From Antedon mediterranea (lineage: Eukaryota > Echinodermata > Crinoidea > Comatulida > Antedonidae), in assembly GCF_964355755.1 (NCBI RefSeq), contig NC_092672.1:35522501-35586500 (forward strand): a stretch of 64,000 bases of DNA. The letters are read 5' to 3'. Numbering within the stretch: position 1 is the first letter of the stretch; the number at the start of each line of letters is the position of its first letter. Both the position numbers and the translations under genes were made by a program. Below the pieces are notes generated by a model. The model saw only the letters and a program-made list of their open reading frames with translations, was not told where the DNA came from and searched no databases. Below are positions 34,815 through 44,725 of this stretch, one piece after another.

Positions 34815-35990
34815 CTGTGAATTAATCGACATACTAAATAAAGAAGAAATCTAAAATCACAATTAAATTTATAAACAAATAATGATATTTAAAATTAGTA
34901 TAATTATTTCCATACAAAAAGTATAAATAAATTCAATTATTTACAACAACAAAAAATGCATAAATGATATTTACAAAATAATTACAAAGGTTAAAAATAA
35001 ATTCTTTTATTTACAAGGATATTACACAAACAAGACTTAACTTAAACAATCTAATGAGTAAATGGACTGAATTACAAAATATTTTTTTCAACAACATAAT
35101 TTTTTATGTTACATACGTTTGATAAAATCAATTGATGCAACTAATTCTTTGCAAAATAATTTTCTGTTACAAACTTCTTGTAAAAATTAAATTTATGTAA
35201 CGAATTTCTTTACAAAATTATTTTTATGTGACAAATTTATCTACACAAATATGTTTATGAAACAAGCTTCTTAACAAATTTATCTTATGTAACAAATTAC
35301 TTTACAAATTTATTTTTATGTAAAAAATGTCCTTGAAAATATATCTTACATGATATAAATTAAATTTAGAATATGTTTTATTAACATAATGACAGGTAAA
35401 TAAAATTATAACACTGAATCATTATTTTTTATATTTTTTTTATATAGCTGTTTTATTCGTATGTATTTTTTTTTTTCACAATCATAAATGAACAACAAAC
35501 CTCATTACGGCCTAAATTAAATAAATGTACAGAGTAAATTCAGTATAATATAATTTATTTATTTTTGACAACTATCTTGACAAAATAAACGGTATTTACT
35601 CTATTCAAACTGTGTCATCCTTTGTAAATGTCATTATAGCTTCTGTCGAAACAATGCGTTTCTTTTCTTTGATCATATGGATTTCCAATTTCAATCCATT
35701 TCTATGTCTAATCTGCAATCATTAATTTCCGTTTGCTCTTTTTTGTTTATAAAATCTCTTCACTATACTAAGGATTAAAAATTACAATCGGCTCCGTATA
35801 TTCACATTTTTTGACCAACTTAAATGTTAATGTTGTAACTTTCTAAACACAAATAAATCACATAAATAATAAAAACACATTTCCTGATAAAATTAGTTTC
35901 TATGTTACAACTTCTTTTTAAAAACAAAAATAAATGTTTTAAGTTGTAACTTTCTTGGTAATTACATCCATTATCATTTGTTTTGTCGAG
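34815..35990. other. A+T-rich spacer with degenerate short repeats
   Basis: 35095-35345 has about seven diverged copies of a 33-40 bp phrase (TTATGTAACAAATTACTTTACAA and similar), each with runs of A and T. Nothing else recognisable. Confidence 0.5.
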
Positions 35991-35994
35991 CGTT

Positions 35995-36174
35995 ATGGTT
36001 GATTTAGAGGAAGGAGTTTTAGCATACATTGAATATAAATTGACGGGGTTAGTTGTTTTGGATTCACCCATCCTCCAGAGTACTATTCGTGCTTGTAAAG
36101 AGTTGGAAAACAATTTTAATGTGTTAGATACCGTATTTCTTCGGAAGCGCTGTATTATGTATGATGAGCGATAG
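35995..36174 (+). CDS. Short open frame, 59 residues, unrecognised
   Basis: Starts ATG GTT GAT after an open stretch and encodes a Leu/Glu-rich helical sequence (LEEGVLAYIEYKLTG, ILQSTIRACKELENNF), ending YDER. Its composition is more protein-like than the surroundings, but the opposite strand is open over the same bases (35820-36278), so which strand, if either, is coding is unclear. No homologue recognised. It could be one exon of a decayed gene that also includes 36285-36340. Confidence 0.2.
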   Translation: MVDLEEGVLAYIEYKLTGLVVLDSPILQSTIRACKELENNFNVLDTVFLRKRCIMYDER

Positions 36175-36726
36175 AAAAATAAATGTCGGCAGATTTGTGA
36201 CAGGACTCGTTGTATATACATGTGTTGCGACACAATGTGACAGTGAATTGCAGTTAAAAAATGTAAAACGTGACTCATGTGGATTTTTTCAAGGAAAAGT
36301 TTTCGTTATTTGAACTTCGTAATGACGATGAATCGGTTAGTATGTTTCGTTTTTTGTTCGTGGGTAGTTTAACAAATATTCTTAAATTATTCATTTTATT
36401 TATAATGCGCGTGTTTCGTTTACTAAGTATTTTTATTTTTTTATTTTTTATTTTCGTTCAGAATTTGTTTCTGTGTAGGAAGGGAGATGTTTTTTTCAGA
36501 ATAGTAGCATTCTTAGTGACTGGTATGGTGTTAACGGTTGTTTTTCGTTGAATGTCTTCAGATGTTTCCTCTAGTCATCAAAACAAATTATTATGAACAC
36601 CATAATGTATTGATTTCTCTAATTAATTTTAGATGTGTTATCATTTATCTAAAATGTATATTTCTCAATAATAACCATTTACTTTTATAAATTTGGTAAA
36701 AATACATTTATAATATGCCTTCTTAT

Positions 36727-36895
36727 TGAAAGTGTCGTTACATACCGTGCGTCTCATATTTGTTTTCTTTTGTGTGCGTTTTTTTAGCTGTACGTATTGT
36801 GTCTTTCTTAAAAGATTTAAAATTGAAAACACGTAGAAAATGAAATTCATTTTGAAATAAAGAAATTGTATTTAAATTTAATAAGTCTATGCTTT
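36727..36895. repeat. Direct duplication, first copy
   Basis: From GAAAGTGTCGTTACATACCG to the AAATTTAATAAGTCTATGC region; repeated with about 10% difference at 37757-37897, about 1.03 kb downstream. The sequences after each copy (36900-37110 and 37900-37990) also share phrases, so a kilobase-size tandem duplication is likely. Confidence 0.85.
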
Positions 36896-37377
36896 ATACA
36901 TTTTGTATGTTTATTTTTGTAATATTACTTATTATATATAAAATATAACTACTGTTAAAAATACTACTGTTTAAAATTTAAAAAAAAGTAAACAGAATAT
37001 TTTTAATCACAATCATTTATTATGTATGTTTGCAATTACATTTAACAAATTCATAAACTTCATACACGAGTTAAACAACACGCAAAGATCAAATTTCATT
37101 TTTGTTGTTGATGTTAAAAACAAAATGTATTTCAATACACATTCTATTGTAATACACTTTACGAAAACATAATAATAATAAAACTTTAACAGACAAATTA
37201 AAAAAAATAAATTAAGTCAAGAAATAAATTTATGATGAATTAAAATAGGAAAACTATTCTTACAAATTTACACTGACATATATTAAGTAAAAACATAATT
37301 CATTTATTTCATTAAACAAATCTATTGCATTACACTTCACAAACATAATAATAATTTAACAGAAAAGAAAACAAATA

Positions 37378-37640
37378 ATTTTCCGGGCCGATTCCTTGTA
37401 CCATAACAACTAACCTTTCATGCTCAGGTACATTTTTTTGATCAAAATACATCGGGTGAATAACGAGAGAAGGCATATGTAATAATACGCATGGAATCTA
37501 ACACACGGTTACGAATTCTAGTTATATCATTATTACGATGATCGGGAATCTCTAAAATACTACAAACATAACGATAAAATGGAGTTTGAGCAAATATTGA
37601 TCATGCCAACATGAACGGGTAAAACTAAATACAATACAAC
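37378..37640 (-). pseudogene. Decayed coding fragment, family unknown
   Basis: Minus-strand translation gives a convincingly protein-like run, FYRYVCSILEIPDHRNN then ITRIRNRVLDSMRIITYAFS and RYSPDVF, which continues after a one-base shift as NVPEHERLVVMVQGIGPENY. A TGA sits about 50 codons before the shift. The surroundings are noncoding and A+T-rich, so this is a relic of a gene or large mobile element. I do not recognise the family. Confidence 0.5.
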
Positions 37641-37756
37641 AGTAATTGAAATTAAAATAAAACACTTGACAAATCATTGACAATAAAACTAATTTCTTTT
37701 CAATACGTTCATGACAATACCACTTGAAAAAAATCGCTACACCAAAAATGTTGTAA

Positions 37757-37897
37757 TGAAAGCGTCGTTACATATCGTGCCTCTCAAATTTGTTTTCTTT
37801 TGTGTGCATTTTTTTTAGCAGTACGTATTGTGTCTTTCTTAAAAGATTTAAATTGAAAACACGTGGAAAATTGTATTTAAATTTGATAAATCTATGC
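37757..37897. repeat. Direct duplication, second copy
   Basis: Second copy of 36727-36895; the decayed coding fragment lies between the two. Confidence 0.85.
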
Positions 37898-38220
37898 TTC
37901 CATTTACCTCAATCACACAAATGAAAATAAAATACTAATTCAAATACTTAAATAACCGCAAAGAAAAAAGTTTCATTTTCGTTGTTAAAAACATAAAATT
38001 AAGTCAAACACAACAATAAAATATTTACATTAAATAGAAAAGGAAGATACAACTACAGTCTACAACTACAGTTAACAAGAAACAAATTGTTAAAAATAGA
38101 CAGCCGCCAATAATAATGTATAGGTAACCACACAGATACATGTAATAACTATTACATTTTACAATTGTTCATGAATTGTTGCTAATAAGATTTGCGTTCT
38201 AAAGTAATCCTGATCTTTTC

Positions 38221-39377
38221 TCATCTTTTAATATCTCTAAATGTCAGATTTATTCTTGGTAGTTTGATGGATGGTTTTTTAGGCAGCGAATGGTACCAAT
38301 ACTCGTTAGTTGGATAATTCATCATTAGTAAGCTACCGTGTTTAAGATCAACATTTACTGGTTCAATACTTCTTTTGTGTCTCTTTCCACGTGTAGCACC
38401 ATGGCGAAATCTAAACATTCGTGTTTGACCTAATGAAATGGACGCGATTGAACTAAATTTGTTGATATCTTTCTCATCGTCTTTATGTTCACCAATAGAA
38501 TCATTACCGTCTGCATATCTAGTAAAGAAACATAAATAAAAAAAAAATTGTACTGTAATTTAAGCTAGAAAAGAAATATATCCATTTTGCACTAAACTTT
38601 TTAGCATAAAAAACATTAAACCGTACAACATAATTAAACACAGTTTTGTGCGGTTGAAAAAGTGAGAGATGCTAATAGTTGACGGAAAAACTGATTACTG
38701 ATATTGTTCAATTAAATAATATTTATTGAAATTGAGAATAAATCAATATCAATGTTAAACAATGTAGCCATAAGAAAGCTTTGCATTATTTAAATATAAC
38801 AAATATAAACATATATAAATATATAATAAATATGTACCTGTTAACCAAAACAAAATTGAAGTAGAACCCTGTAACTTCTTTCAAATAATCTCGAAGATCT
38901 TTCAGGAACGGTGGCCATGGCAAGGCTGGCACTATATTGCCTGAATATTTGTATGTTAAACCCGTATCACCATAAGAAACCTGTCGAGTTGAAACATACT
39001 ATTAAAAATGTTTCTCTTATGTATATACAATTATAATCAGTTGGATTTTGGTTAACTGTTATTCTGTTGCATAAAACGAAAACAGTGCGGTAGGCCGGTA
39101 ATTAAAATGTAAAAATGCATCTTTTTAAACGTAATAGTATGTAGCCTACATTAACGTCATGAAACCATGAAGAAAGACTAACCTGTTTTCTAGGTATATT
39201 AAACCATCTACCAAACACTTTCACCTTCGAAAGATCACCTGTAAAATAATCAATCTCTTCCTCACATTGTTTATACAAAGTATCAGCTGAGCTTTTATCA
39301 AGAAGTTGAATGTAATCACAATCTAAATTTTCTCTTGATATTTTGTGTACTGGAAACTTAAAATATGGGGAAATCAT
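38221..39377 (-). CDS. ALKBH2: DNA oxidative demethylase ALKBH2, three exons
   Basis: AlkB-family Fe(II)/2-oxoglutarate dioxygenase that directly reverses alkyl lesions such as 1-methyladenine and 3-methylcytosine in duplex nuclear DNA. Exons 39183-39377 (or longer), 38838-38980 and 38221-38518 join cleanly (phases 0 and 2; donors ACAG|GTTAGT and ACAG|GTACAT; acceptors CGACAG and ACTAG). Landmarks: YFTGDLSKVKVFGRW, PRKQVSYGDTGLTYKYSG, FNFVLVNRYADGNDSIGEH with the metal-binding H.D in GEHKDDE, KHGSLLMMNYPTNEYWYHSL with the distal His, and the 2-oxoglutarate Arg in PRINLTFR. These match ALKBH2 better than ALKBH3. From the Met at 39377 it gives 211 residues. The frame is open further upstream, to a TGA at 39504-39506 preceded in frame by an ATG at 39548, so the true N-terminus is uncertain. 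Confidence 0.93.
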
Positions 39378-39549
39378 CTGCTGCTGATCTGATTTGATTA
39401 GCTTCCGAGTGAAATCTATTTCATTACTTTTACGTGCCTCTGTTGGTTTCTTTGTGTAGTCATCCTTTACCTTTTCAGAAGGTACGTTGCATTCTGTGGA
39501 TTTTCATTTGGAATGGGTGAAATCAACTGTTGGTTTATAGGCATTCATT

Positions 39550-40830
39550 CTGGTAGAGATCTACTGAAATGTCTATTTTGACTACAACCTTATACACAGA
39601 ATATTGTATATAAAATAATTTATACATGATGTCAGTAGCGTATCTCTTTACCCCTTTTTGTTTTATTTTAAAAGGAAACAAAGAATTCTTTTTTGTAAAC
39701 GTAACCATTTTAAATGAAAATGAAACTTATTATTTCTCACTTTATGCATTCGTATTCTTTATTTGTATTTTGTTTGAGATTCATTGCGAAGCTCCATTGT
39801 TAAGACATATTATCACTTCATTATATTCTAAGTCTTTTTATTGTTGTCATTCATTAACTTCCAGAACCAAACAACTCTATTGTCTTACTTCCTTACCATC
39901 GTTAACCATTGTCTTTTTCAAATTAAATAACAACTCCATTGTCTTACTTCCTTACCATTGTTTACCATTGTATTAATTATAATAGGATTAACTAATGTCA
40001 TCCCCTCAAACGCCCTCTACGGGGGCTAGGCCAGTTTATTTTACTACTCATAATCAGTGTACCATGTCCCGCATAACTGGCTCAGCCTATATTGGTACCC
40101 ACAGCATTGTTATTTTTTTTTCAGTAATTTTCCTTTGGATTTATATAATATATCTAAATAAATCTTTGATCCAAAATATGATAATAAACATTTTTATTTG
40201 GAAGTGTAGGCCTATGTCAAAAATGTACTTCTAGCCTATATTTAGCCTATATTACTATGCGTTTTCTAATTTTGATATTTGATTTGATTAAATCCAGATG
40301 CGTCTGAAACCAATTGAATTGGTGTTTAATAACAAATCCATCTAAAATTAATTAATGCATAAATTATTTAGGCGAGTCTCGTACGATGCCATATAGGCCT
40401 ATAGACAATTAACTGTGGAGCTGTTAAATTTTTTATCCCATAAAACTTTAAAATAATGTAAGTAGGCCTACAGAACATCATTAGAAAATATTTTTTTCTT
40501 CTTTTAAGAGGCCCTTAAAAACGATAAAGTAATAAGTTATTACAGGTATAAAAAAAAGAATAACAAGAATGAATTACTTTTAAGAACATATTCAAGAAAT
40601 TGTAATGGTCCACTTTAAAATGGAAATTGTTTTGCTTGGCATAATTAAGACAATAAAACAACAAAGAATAATACATCAAATTGCAAAAGGCAATGTTAAA
40701 ATACTATTAATATGTTAAAATATACTGTTAAAAATACTGCTAAAAAAGTATTAAAAATGCAGATTGCAAAAACGCCATAGTCCCTGTAAAATACTGTTAA
40801 AACGCTTAACAATTCAAATAAAAATTACAG
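39550..40830. other. Gene-free spacer upstream of ALKBH2
   Basis: Presumably includes the ALKBH2 promoter. 39869-39911 and 39929-39970 are a near-identical direct duplication (AACAACTC.ATTGTCTTAC). The 116-residue frame at 39626-39976 overlaps this repeat and is Leu/Phe-rich without family features; I do not call it. Confidence 0.5.
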
Positions 40831-40837
40831 CGAAGAA

Positions 40838-41010
40838 AAGGGAGACCCAAATATACGAAAAGGGAGACCCAAATATACAAAATGGGAGACCCAAATAAAC
40901 GAAAAGGGAGACCCACTATAAGAAAAGGGAGACCCCCACTATACGAAAAGAGAGACCACACTATACGAAAAGGGAGACCCTAATATACGAAAAGGGAGAC
41001 CCAAATATAG
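40838..41010. repeat. About 21-bp minisatellite (ACGAAAAGGGAGACCCAAAT), 8 units
   Basis: Tandem units with small changes, ending in an inverted unit (GGTCTCCCTTTTCGTATT, 41010-41028), then GGTCTC-rich sequence to 41055. Confidence 0.93.
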
Positions 41011-41139
41011 GTCTCCCTTTTCGTATTGGGTCTCGTGTCAGGTCTCTGGTCTCGGGTCTGTAATTTCGAAACACCCGTTAAAAACAGATGATTTCATTTT
41101 TACAGAAACCGGTCCTATATATTTGTCTACTTTTGGATT

Positions 41140-41395
41140 GGGGGTGGGGGGGGGGTAGTTGACCGGGGGTAGTTGACCGGGGGGTAGTTATCCTAAGGGG
41201 GTAGTTGTCCTAAGGGGGTAGTTGTCGGGGGGGGGGGGTAGTTGCCCGGGGGGTTGTTATCCTAAGGGGGTAGTTGTCCTAAGGGGGTAGTTGTCCTAAG
41301 GGGGTAGTTGTCCGGGGGGTAGTTCTCCTAAGGGGGTAGTTGTCCGGGTGGTAAACATCCGGGGAGTAACTGTCTAGGGGGTAGGTGTCCTAGAA
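41140..41395 (+). repeat. G-rich minisatellite (GGGGGTAGTTGTCCTAA), about 14 units
   Basis: Units of 16-18 bp with G runs of 4-10 on the plus strand. The regular G tracts could form G-quadruplexes. No frame across it is credible. Confidence 0.92.
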
Positions 41396-41581
41396 CCGAA
41401 AAATTGTATAGACCAATAAATGTTTAAATAAGTACGTTTAATAAACTAAAAGAAAACATTATCAATAGTAATTTAAAATATTAAATCTGTAAATTTCTCA
41501 AATATAATATTTCCAGTACTAATACATTTTGTGTCTAATTTTGTCCGAAACAAAAATCCGAGGAAAATAGGCTTAGTATAT

Positions 41582-41680
41582 TTATTATTTATTATTTATT
41601 TCAACTTTATTTATAGAGGGTAACCCTTCCAGCTGAACCCGCAGGCCAGCTGATATTCAGGGGCCCTCTTAAAAATGACA
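41582..41680 (-). mobile_element. SINE/LINE 3' end fragment
   Basis: On the minus strand, GGGTTACCCTCTATAAATAA is followed by AAGTTGAAATAAATAATAAA, the same tail type as at 55990 and 22935. Only the tail region is visible. Confidence 0.5.
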
Positions 41681-42264
41681 AAATATATAAAACTATACTA
41701 AACTAATACGAATCTACTATATACATTTAAATTTAAAACTATTATATAAAAAAATAATTATCCAAAAAAAAAAAATTCAATTAAACAATTACGATAAAAT
41801 GTGTTTTTTAAAATTAAATTTAAACGAGTTAATATTGGTACATTCTTTCAAAACAGAAGGTAATAAGTATGTATTATTATAAAACGATTATATCGAAACC
41901 ATTACATTGATGAATATTTAGATTTTGTATTATTGGCTTCAATTTGAATATGACAACTGGAAAATAAATGAAGAAATTTATAAAGAAAACAAATTAAAAA
42001 AAGAAACAAAAACAACTTTTGCATGGGACTAGTTATTTTAAAATTAAATATAGGCCCTATAATATACAGTACCGTACTAAACTAAACAAGTTGTGTGAAT
42101 CTCACAAAAGACAAACAAAATCTTACCTTGTATTCGACCTGCGTGCATGAATTCTTAGTGTAAAATGCATGTCAATAGTAACGGACTTATATAGGCCTAC
42201 GATTAATATGTATACTTTTTTTAATCATAGACAAATGAAACATGGTTATGGCTATTAGCATAAC

Positions 42265-42520
42265 GTGGAGTTGTGGCTTGGTGGTTATGATGCTTGGCTA
42301 CCACTCCAATGGTCCTGGGTTCAAGTCCCGTCACATGTCAGGATTTTTTCTAAGGACCAAATTACTCCACTCCAAAAGACTTGTAATAAGACTTTGTTTA
42401 TGTAGAGCATCTTGTGTATATGTTTGTCTTGTGAACCTCTGAGGGTTCCTAATGATCAGCAATAGCTGGATGGATCACCCTCATTAAATATGGTTTAAAA
42501 AAAAGAAAAAAAAAAAAAAC
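42265..42520 (+). mobile_element. tRNA-derived SINE with A-rich tail
   Basis: Head with RNA polymerase III A box TGGCTTGGTGG (42274-42284) and B box GGTTCAAGTCC (42318-42328) at tRNA-like spacing, followed by a non-tRNA body containing CCTAATGATCAGCAATAGC and an A-rich tail (42495-42519). The acceptor stem does not pair, so this is a SINE and not a tRNA gene. Confidence 0.85.
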
Positions 42521-43985
42521 GTTTAAGAGAGGATTATAAAGTGTATTACTTTCGGTCGGTGTACTTTGATCTCGAGATTCCTGGTATAAACTATCGTGAT
42601 GCTAAATATTGATTATTTGTATATTGGTTGTACTTGTTGGTTTATTACACATTTTACATCGGCGACAGGCACTCCATGACAATTGGTGTGTTCATATTGG
42701 TATGCAGAAGTCAATAGAAAGTTACTGTTTTTAGACTATACGATACACAGTAAACAAATACTTAATAATATGCATACAGTAGGCCTATAACTAGTTTGCA
42801 AATTACGAGTGCTGTGAACAAATTATGTTGACATACTGCAGATGAAAGTAACTATATAAAAGTAATACTAAGTTTTCCTAATTAAATTTGAATTCATTGC
42901 CAAATTTGTTGATAGGCCTAACTAAATACTTTTTTTATAGGCCTCTGTAATTTTCCGAGGGAAATTCGTACAGGGAAATTTTTGATACAAATTTCGACCC
43001 TTTTATTCTTAGACATAACTAGTTATTATATCATAATTGACATGCTCAGAATCATTGGTTTGAAAGCTAGAAATATTATTGTATGTTATTTTCACAATGT
43101 TTAAGATTTACCACTGCTTATCAATCAATTGTTTGTAGAATACTGTACTACAAATGTTTAATAAAACCCGGAATATATGAAAATCATTCTGTAGGCCTAC
43201 TCGGAAATAGTTTCTGCGTGAATTGTACGAGTCGTCATTTCGATCCTTTTTTGCCTGATATAATTTTGTCCTCCTATAAAGGCCAACTCAGACAGCGTCG
43301 GACTCGTCGGAAGAAAATTAAACATGTTTAAAGTTATCCCGTAAAATCTACGCCCGACTCTATCGCAAGACGACTCCTCTCGTCGAGATTCAACTCAGAC
43401 AGAGTCAAGACGTTTTCTAAGCGGCATGTTTCCATCTTCCAAATCCCTCTCTACGCATGCGTACATAATATACGCTGTCGATTCGCGCGAACAGATTTCG
43501 CCTAGTATATAGTGGAAAATCGGCTTAAGGTGATAACACACGTGCTTCGAAATTCACATTAATTATTTATAAAATGACTAGTATAGGTGTGTGTCAGAAT
43601 TGTCAGGATAGAAAAGGTCCAGTTACCTAAAATGACTCCATCAATACTTAATATGCACAAGAGTAACGTCCAATAACAATTTAAAGGAACATCATTAAAC
43701 TTGCACAAAGTTAAATGAAACTTGTATAACGTGTAACCTTCCAAACAATATAAAATAATTCTTTTTTACACAAAATAAGAAAATAAAAACACATGTTACT
43801 CCATTTGCTTTATTGCTCCATTTAAATCGATATTATACATACAAATTGATTGTAGGTTAGTTAGCAATTCATTTTTATAATTGTAAATTTTATATTTCAT
43901 TCGGTGTTTGTCTCTTATGTTTTATTTATAGTATTGTTCAGCCTTCTTTTGGCTTACCAGAGTCTTCCATCACAAAATATTTACC
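42521..43985. other. Gene-free stretch
   Basis: No credible gene. 42980-43045 is a single copy of the CGACCCTTTTATTCTTAGAC/CATAACTAGTTA motif found in tandem at 48137-48650. 43290-43420 has several GACTC/GAGTC clusters. Confidence 0.5.
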
Positions 43986-43989
43986 TTTT

Positions 43990-44725
43990 TCTATTTGATT
44001 TCCTATAGGCCTATTTATTTTATATACAGTATTGTCATCTACTTTTTATATTGTACCACAATTCACTTCTATGTATTTTGATAATATACTATGCATAAAT
44101 GGATTTGGTAACATATGGTACTCACAACAGGTTAATAATATATATACTTTTATTTCAAATTTTAAACAAAGGCTTACAGACATTGAACGACAGAAATTCT
44201 ACGAAGATACTAGGCTACACTCTAAGCTCCAATATTACAAGCACATTAAATATAATTTTGGAATTGAAGAATATCTAACTAAAGTAACAAATTACAAACA
44301 TAGACAAATTATGACTAAGATAAGACTAGGAATTTTAGAATTAGAAATTGAAAAAGGAAGATAGAATTGTATAAATATAAATGAAAGATTATGCAAATTA
44401 TGTGCTTTACAATCAATTGAAGATGAATATCATTTCACTTTAGTTTGTCTATTTTATTCAGATATTAGAACTAAATATATGTTTTCCTTTTATACAAACA
44501 ACCCAACTAAATTAAAATATATTTATCTTATGTCTACCACAAATCCTGATCTTATTGTTAAACTTGGAAAATATTTATTTTTTTCATTTAAACGTAGAAC
44601 AGAATTTTTAAACGCATTCAACTGATATTTATTTAATATTGTATTACATTGTATATTATTTGGGGCAAATGCCATATATAATAAATGTTTCTTGGATCTC
44701 CAAGAAAGAAGAAGAAGAAGAAGAT
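43990..44725 (+). pseudogene. LINE 3' end (5'-truncated), with (GAA)n tail
   Basis: Plus-strand frame 44032-44364 plus, after one stop codon (44362-44364), a continuation to the TGA near 44624. It encodes the C-terminus of a LINE ORF2 with the zinc motif CKLCALQSIEDEYHFTLVC. A 3' UTR with AATAAATG follows, and the GAAGAAGAAG tail ends at about 44725. The insertion abuts the 3' end of the membrane-protein gene on the other strand. Confidence 0.85.

Noticed and set aside
35820-36278. 152-residue minus-strand frame
   Set aside because: No recognisable family, poor composition at both ends, and it overlaps an equally plausible plus frame; evidence too weak to call.
40838-41010. CRISPR-like look of regular short repeats (also 52090-52300 and 52445-52735)
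   Set aside because: The repeats are directly adjacent without unique spacers, in a eukaryotic window; ordinary minisatellites.
42265-42340. Candidate tRNA gene
   Set aside because: A and B boxes are present but the acceptor stem does not pair, and an A-tailed body follows; classed as SINE. The same applies to 56235-56298.
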